From positions 1 through 41,134 of the forward strand of contig JAEWFD010000036.1 of NCBI GenBank assembly GCA_023388995.1: a DNA stretch of 41,134 nt, given 5' to 3'. The position numbers and the translations under genes were made by a program. The stretch comes from Bacillota bacterium. Lineage in GTDB: Bacteria > Bacillota_I > Bacilli_A > Erysipelotrichales > Erysipelotrichaceae. Shown here in pieces: positions 22,829 to 29,998 of this stretch (its first letter is position 1; every line of letters begins with the position of its first letter). The notes under the pieces were generated by a model that saw nothing but the letters and a program-made list of their open reading frames with translations, was not told the DNA's origin and searched no databases.

Positions 22829-24808
22829 ATGGAACAATTAAAATTTAATGAATTAGAAGTATCAGAAAACATCCGTAAGGCACTTGATGAGCTTGGATTT
22901 GAATATGCAACACCAATTCAAGCACAATCAATTCCTTTTATTTTAGAAGGCCGTGATGTCATTGGTCTAGCCCAGACAGGGACTGGAAAAACATTGGCAT
23001 TTGGGTTGCCTATTCTAGAAAAAATAGACAAAAACAGTGACAAAGTACAAGTATTGGTGTTAAGCCCGACGCGTGAATTGGCACTGCAAATTACCAATGA
23101 ATTGCGCAAATTCTGCGCGTTTGAAGAAGGTGTTCGCATGCTGACGGTATATGGCGGCGAATCAATCGAAAAACAAATTCTTGCATTGAAGAAAAGACCG
23201 CAAATTGTAGTCGGTACCCCAGGACGTATCATGGACCATATGCGTCGTAAAACATTGCGTTTAGACAATATTGATATGGTTGTTTTGGATGAAGCCGATG
23301 AAATGTTGAACATGGGATTCCAGGAAGATATTGATACCATCCTGCAAGATGTTCCGGAAACGAAACAAATGGTTTTGTTCTCCGCAACGTTCCCGCAAGA
23401 ATTGATGCAAATTGCCAAGACTTATCAAAATGATCCAATCACAATTAACGTGCGCAATCAAGAAGTGACTGTTAAAACCATCAAGCAATGTGTGATTGAG
23501 ACGAGTGAATCCAACAAGTTTGAGGTTGTCTCCAGATTGATTGATGCAAATACGTATAAACTTTCCTTGATTTTCTGCAACACGAAAAAACGGGTTGATG
23601 AAGTTGCAGAGTATCTGCATATCCATGGCTACCGTGTAAAAGCGTTGCATGGAGATTTGAAACAAAAAGAACGTGATTTTGTAATGAACTTGTTCCGCAA
23701 AGGACAATTGGATGTCCTGATTGCAACGGACGTAGCAGCGCGTGGAATTGACGTCGATGATATCGATGCAGTTATCAACTTTGATGTACCGCAGGATGAG
23801 GCATATTATGTGCATCGTATTGGTCGTACCGGCCGTGCGGGCAGAGAAGGGGTTTCTTATATCTTGGCAACAAACCGCCAAAAACATAAACTTCGTTTTA
23901 TAGAGCGTTTGACGAAAACACCGTTGATTCCGGTGAAAATTCCGACTGTGAAAGAAATTGAGCGGAAGCGCATGGAGGTATTGTTTGCTCAAATCAGGGA
24001 ATTTGATGCAAACAGTGATCTTGTCAATACGTATTTGCCGGAATTGATGAATGCAACGCAAATGAGCAGCGAAGAAGTGAATCGTGTCTTGTTTGCCTTG
24101 TTGGTAAAAGAACGTTTTCCAAATAGCACCGAAAGCAAATCTGATTCTATGGAAGCACCGGTGCAAGAAGGATTCCAAAGAATTTTCTTGAACTTAGGAA
24201 ATGATCATCGTGTTTCTCCGGGAACAATTATTCGTGTTCTGGCAGGAGAGAGCGGTGTGTCCGGTAAAAACTTCGGTTCCATTGAAATCTATGGTCCATA
24301 TTCTTATGTGGAAGTACCGGAACGTTTTGCAAAGCAATTGTTAGTGATCTCCCAAACAGTGGAATTCGGTGGCAAAACACTGGAATTGAGCACCAAACTG
24401 GAAGAACATTGGGCTGAGCAGACAGAAGGCCGCAAAAAAGAAAGAAGCCGCAGAGAAGATGGTCGCCGGGAAGGCAACCGTGGTGAAGGCAGAGATCGCA
24501 AAGAACGTAGCTTTGGTGATCGTGACCGCAAACCAAGAGAGAAAGAATTCAAAGAACGCAAAGACAGCAAAGACAGAGGCAGCAAAGAACGGGCGCCAAG
24601 AAAAGGCAAAGAAAAAGATGCTCCAATTGATTTCTCAAACTTGTTTGGAAACAAAGGAAAGAAAGCATCAGGTTCTTCTTCCCGCCGTTCCAGTGAGAAG
24701 CCACGCCAAAGTGAACGTGACTTTGACCGTGATGGCGGCAGAGGACGTCGCAATGAGAAGAGCGGCAAAGATACATCTGTTCGCAATCGTCGTTTCGATA
24801 ATCTATAA
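22829..24808 (+). CDS. DEAD-box ATP-dependent RNA helicase with DbpA-like domain
   Basis: A 659-residue helicase. Motifs in order are the Q motif (FEYATPIQAQSIP), Walker A AQTGTGKT, PTRELA, TPGR, DEAD (VVLDEADEMLNMGF), SAT, then in RecA2 IFCNTKKRVDE, ATDVAARGIDV and HRIGRTGRAG. After residue 470 comes a DbpA-like RNA-binding fold (RIFLNLGNDHRVSPGTIIRVLAGESGVSGKNFGSIEIY). The last 120 residues form an Arg/Lys/Glu/Asp-rich disordered tail of the kind that anchors such helicases on RNA. The size suits CshA/DeaD proteins of cold adaptation, ribosome assembly and RNA decay. I prefer ATG 22829 (with AAAAGAG upstream) to the GTG at 22805. Monocistronic. Confidence 0.93.
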   Translation: MEQLKFNELEVSENIRKALDELGFEYATPIQAQSIPFILEGRDVIGLAQTGTGKTLAFGLPILEKIDKNSDKVQVLVLSPTRELALQITNELRKFCAFEEGVRMLTVYGGESIEKQILALKKRPQIVVGTPGRIMDHMRRKTLRLDNIDMVVLDEADEMLNMGFQEDIDTILQDVPETKQMVLFSATFPQELMQIAKTYQNDPITINVRNQEVTVKTIKQCVIETSESNKFEVVSRLIDANTYKLSLIFCNTKKRVDEVAEYLHIHGYRVKALHGDLKQKERDFVMNLFRKGQLDVLIATDVAARGIDVDDIDAVINFDVPQDEAYYVHRIGRTGRAGREGVSYILATNRQKHKLRFIERLTKTPLIPVKIPTVKEIERKRMEVLFAQIREFDANSDLVNTYLPELMNATQMSSEEVNRVLFALLVKERFPNSTESKSDSMEAPVQEGFQRIFLNLGNDHRVSPGTIIRVLAGESGVSGKNFGSIEIYGPYSYVEVPERFAKQLLVISQTVEFGGKTLELSTKLEEHWAEQTEGRKKERSRREDGRREGNRGEGRDRKERSFGDRDRKPREKEFKERKDSKDRGSKERAPRKGKEKDAPIDFSNLFGNKGKKASGSSSRRSSEKPRQSERDFDRDGGRGRRNEKSGKDTSVRNRRFDNL

Positions 24809-24809
24809 G

Positions 24810-24834
24810 AACTGGTCTAAGGATCAGTTTTTTT
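24810..24834 (+). terminator. Helicase terminator; copy 1 of a duplicated hairpin
   Basis: AACTGGTC and GATCAGTT pair (one G-U) across TAAG, followed by T7. The same 24-nt sequence with a single base change recurs at 25576. Confidence 0.85.
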
Positions 24835-24900
24835 CTGAAATAACATACTATATATTCATGAATATATGATATATTTGTAATAGAAAGCTGGGGGTAGACA

Positions 24901-25545
24901 ATGAAGCAATTGATTGGAAAAGCAAAAAAAATAATAATTATCAGCATATTTTCTTTCTTGAACGGATGTTCTAAGGAAAGTATGCAGTATGACTTTTTAG
25001 CTTTACCCATTTTTAGAGATAATGTGAAAGAGAATCAGTTCTACTACCAAGGCAAAGAAGATGATTTGCTTGTAATATGCACGAAAACTACTTCTTGCAA
25101 GATATGGGAAGGTTTTGATTATATGGCGGGTGCTCATTCGAAATGCTATGAGGTAATTGACCAAGATGTTAAAGCTTCGTTTTCTGATTATAAAAAGTAT
25201 TTGCCGGAAGCAAACACCCTAACGTTATACACTGGTAAATTCATGCTGCCGAAAAGCGAAGTTTCAGTTGATGCCTTTAATCAATTGCTTACAAATCATT
25301 TCGTTGAGATTCCGACGATATTCGAGATTCATGATTTATCAATGGATAAGGAGTATGCAGATACCTATGAGTATATATATACGGATCAAGGAATTCAAAA
25401 GACTCGCTTATATGAGGTCACTTACGTTGAAGAAGGCATGTTTTTGAAAATAACGGATTCCTGGACAATTGAAGATGAAGCCATTAACAATTATGAAAGG
25501 TTCAAGCTTGAAAGACTTAGTTTTACGTTTTTCTATGCAGAATAG
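24901..25545 (+). CDS. Lipoprotein of unknown function
   Basis: A 214-residue predicted lipoprotein. The N-terminus has a basic start, a hydrophobic core and a lipobox FLNGC with Cys23 as the lipid site. The mature part is rich in Tyr, Asp and Glu with mixed sheet/helix character and has two more Cys near 65-72; I recognise no family. GGGGG lies upstream of the ATG. The gene looks more AT-rich than the helicase before it and lies exactly between two nearly identical terminators, which suggests insertion as a cassette. Confidence 0.75.
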   Translation: MKQLIGKAKKIIIISIFSFLNGCSKESMQYDFLALPIFRDNVKENQFYYQGKEDDLLVICTKTTSCKIWEGFDYMAGAHSKCYEVIDQDVKASFSDYKKYLPEANTLTLYTGKFMLPKSEVSVDAFNQLLTNHFVEIPTIFEIHDLSMDKEYADTYEYIYTDQGIQKTRLYEVTYVEEGMFLKITDSWTIEDEAINNYERFKLERLSFTFFYAE

Positions 25546-25575
25546 TAAATGATGCTCAAGCGATAGCAGTACTCA

Positions 25576-25599
25576 AACTGGTCCAAGGATCAGTTTTTT
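25576..25599 (+). terminator. Lipoprotein gene terminator; copy 2 of the duplicated hairpin
   Basis: AACTGGTC-CAAG-GATCAGTT followed by T6. It differs from the helicase terminator by one loop base. Confidence 0.85.
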
Positions 25600-25688
25600 G
25601 TTTGGTAGGATTATGGGTAACTATTGCTTGACAAATATGTTAAAATAACAACAAAACAAATTTTGTTTGTTTGAAAGGATGATACAGA

Positions 25689-25937
25689 ATGGCTAATGTA
25701 AAGCTTACGGTGGTTAGCAGCAGATGCAGAAGCGGATATTGCAAAGCTGGAGATGTATTTATTGTAGATGATCTTTGCCCGCCTTTGTGTCATGAACTTT
25801 GGCATTGTGCATATCCAATGCTGTATGCGTTGAAGAATGGTGCAACGCTCGACTATGGCACCCAAAGAATGAAACAATTTGATGTTCAATGTCCGGACGA
25901 AGGCAGAGTTGTTCTGCACGGCGAACTGATGGAATAG
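25689..25937 (+). CDS. TIGR04076 family protein
   Basis: An 82-residue protein matching the TIGR04076 layout: VKLTVVSSRCRSGYCKAGDVFIVDD, then the CPPLCHELWHCAYPMLYALKNGATL block, and the closing FDVQCPDEGRVVLHGEL. The regularly placed Cys and His residues suggest metal or redox chemistry, but the family has no established function. The start follows GAAAGGATGATACAG. It is monocistronic and convergent with the NTF2-like gene; its terminator lies inside that gene's 3' end. Confidence 0.85.
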   Translation: MANVKLTVVSSRCRSGYCKAGDVFIVDDLCPPLCHELWHCAYPMLYALKNGATLDYGTQRMKQFDVQCPDEGRVVLHGELME

Positions 25938-25960
25938 AGGTTTGCTGTACTTATCGTGTA

Positions 25961-26341
25961 CTACTTGATCGGTTTGCCGATCTTTTTTTCTTGCCGCCAC
26001 AATGGTGCGGTGCCATCATCTCCCCAATACTCATCCAACCGGACAATTTTGGAGTCGGAAAAACGGAAAAAGGAAGTTGCATGAAAGGATGCACTTTGAT
26101 CTGTCAGAAAGACTCGTGCTACCGTGATGATAAGTGTATCCAGCTGTTCTATTCGTTCGATCTCTGCCGACCAAGCACCGGGATATTCGCAGTTGGCACG
26201 GATATATTCGGCTGCCGTAAAAGATTCATTGGTATTGTGCCAGCAAACTTGGGCATCTGAAGTAAAATATGATATTAAATTGGCGGCGTTCTGTTTTGCG
26301 GCATCTTGCCAAAAATTCTGAATCAATGAGCTTTTATCCAT
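25961..26341 (-). CDS. NTF2-like (SnoaL-type) protein
   Basis: A 126-residue single-domain protein of the nuclear transport factor 2/SnoaL fold: an N-terminal helix pair (IQNFWQDAAKQNAANLISYFTSDAQVCWHNTNESFTAAEYIRANCEYPG) followed by a sheet (AEIERIEQLDTLIITVARVFLTDQSASFHATSFFRFSDSKIVRLDEYWGDDG). The ending of the type LDEYW is characteristic. The small cavity fold is used for many ligands, so no activity is claimed. ATG 26341 is preceded by AGGAGAA; the frame's first ATG at 26362 is less likely. Confidence 0.8.
   Translation of the reverse strand: MDKSSLIQNFWQDAAKQNAANLISYFTSDAQVCWHNTNESFTAAEYIRANCEYPGAWSAEIERIEQLDTLIITVARVFLTDQSASFHATSFFRFSDSKIVRLDEYWGDDGTAPLWRQEKKIGKPIK
25967..25989 (+). 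terminator. Terminator of the TIGR04076 gene
   Basis: GATCGG-TTTG-CCGATC followed by T7. It overlaps the last codons of the convergent NTF2-like gene, so the two transcripts overlap at their ends. Confidence 0.88.
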
Positions 26342-26423
26342 AGAGTTCTCCTGTTTTTTCAAAGCGGATGAGTGTGTTTGTTAAGTTGATCGAGATGTAA
26401 GTTTGCTTCGTTTAACTTTAGTC

Positions 26424-26558
26424 ATGGTTAATCAAGATAAATATAGCAAATTCAAGTACATGCAGCAAGTTATTCTACAACCTTCTTTGATAGGGGTGCT
26501 GGTTGCATTGCTTTATGGAATCAGTTTTCTTCTGTGTTTCTGTGCGATTGGATACTGA
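26424..26558 (+). CDS. Possible 44-residue membrane peptide
   Basis: A 44-codon frame encodes a short polar N-terminus followed by one membrane helix (LIGVLVALLYGISFLLCFCAIGY). It lies 45 bp before the holin-like gene and would fit a lysis-cassette accessory or small membrane protein. No ribosome binding site is visible, so the call is weak. Confidence 0.3.
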   Translation: MVNQDKYSKFKYMQQVILQPSLIGVLVALLYGISFLLCFCAIGY

Positions 26559-26602
26559 AAGGCCGTTCGCTTGTCATATCATAGAATGAAGGAGGGATTC
26601 AT

Positions 26603-26983
26603 TTGGAAGAATTATTGCCGAAAGCATTGCAAGAAGTGCTTATTGCCAGCAGCGGCTTATCTGTATTTGTCATGGCCATGATGCAGCGCGTCAAGCAAAT
26701 ACCTATGATTAAAAGTGATTTGAGTATTTGGATCGCAAATGCAGTTGTATGTGTATGTATCGGAATTCCGTTTTATCTGACATTTTATGCCAATTTGACT
26801 GCTCTAGATCAGATTACACCGACTCTTTTATTCCGCTCTTGCTGGGTAGCTTTGTTGTCGTTTATTGGTGCTCCATCAATTTACCAAGGATTAAAAGCTC
26901 AGACAATTTTGAATTATAGACCAAAAACGCGAAAGGAATTGCAGCCGGAAGAGGAAGAAGAAATACTGGGGATCGAACAATGA
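26603..26983 (+). CDS. Holin-like membrane protein
   Basis: A 126-residue protein with three membrane segments (about residues 12-28, 43-66 and 74-97) and a charged C-terminal tail rich in Glu (QPEEEEEILGIEQ), a layout common in phage holins. The start codon is TTG at 26603, well spaced from AAGGAGGG. It overlaps the M23 peptidase gene by 4 nt (ATGA), the usual holin-endolysin arrangement. No other phage genes surround it. I recognise the pattern rather than a specific family, so a non-lytic membrane role is possible. Confidence 0.6.
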   Translation: MEELLPKALQEVLIASSGLSVFVMAMMQRVKQIPMIKSDLSIWIANAVVCVCIGIPFYLTFYANLTALDQITPTLLFRSCWVALLSFIGAPSIYQGLKAQTILNYRPKTRKELQPEEEEEILGIEQ

Positions 26984-27624
26984 GCACCTTTATGCAATAT
27001 CCGCAGTTTCCGATGAATGCAGTGCAACTGGCTAATCAGAATTGTTTGTATGGAAAGCGGACATATACCCAAAATGGCAAAACAGTATCGGATTTTCATT
27101 ATGGAATTGATTTAATGGGAGCGAACAACGGCAAAGAGACGATTGTTGCGCCAGCTGACGGCAAATGCATCTACCTCACGGAAAATGATGGTACCGGAAG
27201 CAAAACGATTGTCCTTGCCCATGGCGGTTTGATGGAAGATGGCAGTGTTCTCTTGACCAAGCATGCGCATTGCGATCGCTTTTTGGTGAAAGTAAATGAA
27301 AAAGTGACACGAAATCAGGCGGTGGCGATTGAAGGCATGACCGGCAATGCCAGCGGTCCCCATGATCATACAGAAACATGGATTATTCCGCCGCATATCT
27401 GGTTCAATGGAATAAGTTATTATACATATAGCTTTGCCGATCAGAAACTATATGCCAAGGATCCCCTTACCATCTATCGCTTATATCCGCACCAGGAAGC
27501 ATTCGGCTTTGGCAAGGAGCGCTATTTAAAGCTGCCGCAACAGGAAAACAAGATCATCGAGCGGGTTCAGAAATTACTGGAAGAAGCATTGGCTTTGCTG
27601 CAGGAAATCAATCAAAATACTTGA
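26980..27624 (+). CDS. M23-family peptidase (endolysin-like)
   Basis: A 214-residue protein with a LytM/M23 zinc endopeptidase domain. The zinc set is visible as His40-xxx-Asp44 (DFHYGIDLMG) and His128-x-His130 (SGPHDHTE, in place of the usual GPHLHFE). The strands IVAPADGKCIYL and VNEKVTRNQAVAIEGMTGNAS are typical of the fold. No signal peptide is present, so export would need the holin-like partner, as for phage endolysins. After residue 140 a region unlike M23 and a C-terminal helical segment (ENKIIERVQKLLEEALALLQEI) follow. Substrate peptidoglycan cross-bridges are inferred from the family. Confidence 0.78.
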   Translation: MSTFMQYPQFPMNAVQLANQNCLYGKRTYTQNGKTVSDFHYGIDLMGANNGKETIVAPADGKCIYLTENDGTGSKTIVLAHGGLMEDGSVLLTKHAHCDRFLVKVNEKVTRNQAVAIEGMTGNASGPHDHTETWIIPPHIWFNGISYYTYSFADQKLYAKDPLTIYRLYPHQEAFGFGKERYLKLPQQENKIIERVQKLLEEALALLQEINQNT

Positions 27625-27721
27625 TTGTTATATAAAAAGAAAAAGCAATACCGTGCTATCCAACCGGAATAGTAGATTTATCCATGTAAATTCGCTATAC
27701 TAAAGAGGTAAGAGGTAGAAC

Positions 27722-28510
27722 ATGGAACAAAAACAAATCAAAGCACTTTTTTTTGATGTGGATCATACATTGTTTGATCACGATCTGCAGGATTTTCCTG
27801 CTTCCGCAAAAGTGGCGCTTAGTCAATTGGTGGACCGCGGATATCGGATTTACATTGCAACCAGCAGAAGTGAGCAGGAACTGGCAAATGCGCGAGCTTC
27901 TATTCAAGCATTTCCTTTTTCCGGCATCATTACCTGCGGGGGAGCGATGATCCGCATTGGCGAGCAAGTCATTGAAACAACTGCAATGTCATCTGCAGCA
28001 AGCAGCTGGGTGATGGAATACTGCCGCAATCATCAAGTGGATGTACGCTGGCAGAGCGAAACGGAATGTTGCTTCGACAGCAATCCGAAGGAAGCAAGCA
28101 GCCAAACATTTGCATACTTATATCACATGGTGCCGGAAGTAAAGAAATGGCAGAATGAACATTTGTTAAATATTCTTTGTTATACCGAGGAAACACAAGC
28201 GGCATATGTTGCCGAACATTTGCAAGGTGCTTCGGTTGTGCGGTTTAAACGAGCTATCGAAGTAACCGGAAAAGGTGTCAATAAAGCCACAGCAATGCGT
28301 CAGATCGCCAAGCTGCATGGATATGAACTCTCGGAAATTGCAGCATTTGGCGATGGTGAAAATGATCTGCGCATGATTCAGGAAGCAGGAGTTGGCATTG
28401 CGATGGGGAATGGCGTCCCAAGCTTAAAAGCTGCTGCTGATTTTGTCACAAAAGAGATCATGGACGATGGCATCTATCATGCTTGCAGGACCATGGGCTG
28501 GATTGAGTAA
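27722..28510 (+). CDS. Cof-type HAD-family phosphatase
   Basis: A 262-residue HAD hydrolase of the Cof/type IIB group. Motif I is FFDVDHTLFDHD (nucleophile and acid Asp pair, with His in place of the usual Gly), motif II is IATSRS, motif III is at KGVNKATAMRQIAK, and motif IV is FGDGENDLRMIQEAGVGIAMGNG. The cap domain lies between about residues 85 and 190. These enzymes dephosphorylate sugar phosphates or cofactors; the substrate is unknown. AGAGGT precedes the ATG, and the next gene begins 13 nt downstream. Confidence 0.9.
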   Translation: MEQKQIKALFFDVDHTLFDHDLQDFPASAKVALSQLVDRGYRIYIATSRSEQELANARASIQAFPFSGIITCGGAMIRIGEQVIETTAMSSAASSWVMEYCRNHQVDVRWQSETECCFDSNPKEASSQTFAYLYHMVPEVKKWQNEHLLNILCYTEETQAAYVAEHLQGASVVRFKRAIEVTGKGVNKATAMRQIAKLHGYELSEIAAFGDGENDLRMIQEAGVGIAMGNGVPSLKAAADFVTKEIMDDGIYHACRTMGWIE

Positions 28511-28523
28511 GAGGGAGCAAACA

Positions 28524-29222
28524 ATGAATATCTTATGTACAATCTGCTGCCGCGGCGGCAGCAAGGGAATTAAAAATAAAAATATTAGAATAGTTCATGG
28601 AAAGCCGTTGATGGCCCATACAATTGAAACAGCCAAGCAGTGGGGACAGTATACGAACCTGATTGTGTCGACAGACAGCTCAGAAATTATGGAAGCGGCC
28701 CGCAACTATGGTGCTGATGTACCTTTTGCAAGACCGCAGGAACTGGCGAATGACACGAGCGGAAAAGTCGCAGTGGTGCGCCATGCGCTGCAAGCGATGG
28801 AGGAAATCCACCAAATTCGCTACGATTATGTCGTGGATTTGGATGCCACAAGTCCGCTGCGCAGTGTTGCAGATATTGCAAAAGCAGTGGAGCATTGCGT
28901 AACGAACAAGCTTGATATTGTATACAGCGTCAATGAAGCCCGTAAAAATCCATACTTTAATATGGTTGAATTAGATGCGCAAGGATATCCGCACCTATGC
29001 AAGCAGCTGCCTTCTTCCGTTTTGTCCAGGCAGACAGCTCCCAAAGTATATGAATTGAATGCTTCCATCTATGTCTATGAACGTTCCTTTTTACTGGAGG
29101 CACAAACCGTTTTCTCCGAAAAAGCGGGCATCTATGTCATGGAGCGAAGTGCGATTGATATTGATGAAGAAGATGATCTGGTGTATTTGGAATATATAAT
29201 GAAGCAAAGAAGTAATATTTGA
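28524..29222 (+). CDS. neuA: Acylneuraminate cytidylyltransferase-like (NeuA) protein
   Basis: A 232-residue nucleotidyltransferase matching CMP-sialic acid synthetases: the CTP loop ICCRGGSKGIKNKNI (the R-x-G-S-K-G-x-x-x-K-N motif), GKPLMAHTIETA, LIVSTDSSEIMEAA, and DYVVDLDATSPLRSVADI, with the C-terminal RSAIDIDEEDDL carrying metal-binding acidic residues. It would activate a nonulosonic acid such as sialic, legionaminic or pseudaminic acid with CTP. I start at ATG 28524 (GAGGGAG upstream) rather than the earlier frame opening. Only a HAD phosphatase precedes it; no neuB, neuC or transferase genes are in the window, so the exact sugar is open. Confidence 0.82.
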   Translation: MNILCTICCRGGSKGIKNKNIRIVHGKPLMAHTIETAKQWGQYTNLIVSTDSSEIMEAARNYGADVPFARPQELANDTSGKVAVVRHALQAMEEIHQIRYDYVVDLDATSPLRSVADIAKAVEHCVTNKLDIVYSVNEARKNPYFNMVELDAQGYPHLCKQLPSSVLSRQTAPKVYELNASIYVYERSFLLEAQTVFSEKAGIYVMERSAIDIDEEDDLVYLEYIMKQRSNI

Positions 29223-29224
29223 CC

Positions 29225-29266
29225 AAAAAAAGATGGTGATTCTTCATGAATTCTCCATCTTTTTTT
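29225..29266. terminator. Bidirectional terminator after the neuA-like gene
   Basis: A-run plus AGATGG pairs with CCATCT plus T-run (AAAAAAAGATGG / CCATCTTTTTTT), with an inner GATTCTTCATGAATTC hairpin. A TATACT -10-like hexamer (29269-29274) follows directly and may begin the next operon; its -35 is weak. Confidence 0.85.
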
Positions 29267-29298
29267 GGTATACTACGAGTAATGAAGGAGGAAGTGCT

Positions 29299-29997
29299 AT
29301 GGCAAACGGAGTCACCAAGATTCTGGTGGTAGACGATGAAGTGAAAATTGCGGAAGTAGTAAAAGCCTATTTGGAGAAGCACCAATATGAAGTCTATACC
29401 GCACATGACGGAGAAATGGCCTTGCGGCTGTTTGATGCACTTGATGTGGATTTGCTGGTATTAGATCGTATGCTGCCCAAGGTTTCCGGTGAAGATGTTT
29501 GTGCGCATGTGCGTCGTCATTCCTCCATTCCTATTATCATGTTAACAGCTAAGGCAACGGAAGATGATAAACTGGATGGTTTTTACATGGGTGCTGATGA
29601 CTATCTGACCAAGCCGTTCAGCCCCAAAGAATTAGTGGTGCGGATTCAAAGCCTGCTGCGTCGTGCAAATGCCGCATTGCCGGTATTTACGTCGTTAAGT
29701 TACCGTGATGGGGATTTGGAAGTGGATTTAAGTGCCCATCGGGTACTGAAGCAGAAGCAAGAAGTGTTATTGACACAAAGCGAATTCAAATTGCTGTGTG
29801 TGTTTTTGAAATATCCAATGCGTGTCTTTCAGCGGGAGGAATTGATTGCGCTGGCATTGAAGGATGATTATACAGGAAATGATCGAGTGATTGATTCACA
29901 TATCAAAAATTTACGAAATAAAATTGAAACAGTTCCTTCACAGCCAAACTATATTATAACCGTACATGGAATCGGATATAAGTTTGTAGGTGATTGA
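29299..29997 (+). CDS. OmpR-family response regulator
   Basis: A 232-residue regulator. The receiver has ILVVDDE, phospho-acceptor Asp in LLVLDRMLP, IIMLTAKA and YLTKPFSP. The winged-helix domain has LLTQSEFKLLCVFLKYPMRVFQREELI and RVIDSHIKNLRNKIE with the closing VHGIGYKFVG. ATG 29299 follows AAGGAGGAA; the longer frame overlaps the terminator. Its kinase starts 1 nt after its stop codon. The target genes are unknown. Confidence 0.93.
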   Translation: MANGVTKILVVDDEVKIAEVVKAYLEKHQYEVYTAHDGEMALRLFDALDVDLLVLDRMLPKVSGEDVCAHVRRHSSIPIIMLTAKATEDDKLDGFYMGADDYLTKPFSPKELVVRIQSLLRRANAALPVFTSLSYRDGDLEVDLSAHRVLKQKQEVLLTQSEFKLLCVFLKYPMRVFQREELIALALKDDYTGNDRVIDSHIKNLRNKIETVPSQPNYIITVHGIGYKFVGD

Positions 29998-29998
29998 G

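Noticed and set aside
23261..24178. 305-codon minus-strand frame within the helicase gene
   Set aside because: It is the antisense shadow of a well-conserved DEAD-box helicase and shows no domain or start signal.
25629..25648. TTGACA close to TAAAAT before the TIGR04076 gene
   Set aside because: The two hexamers are only 7 bp apart, so they cannot form one promoter; no better pair was obvious.
26424..27624. Prophage
   Set aside because: Only holin- and endolysin-like genes are present; there are no integrase, capsid, tail or replication genes and no attachment repeats.
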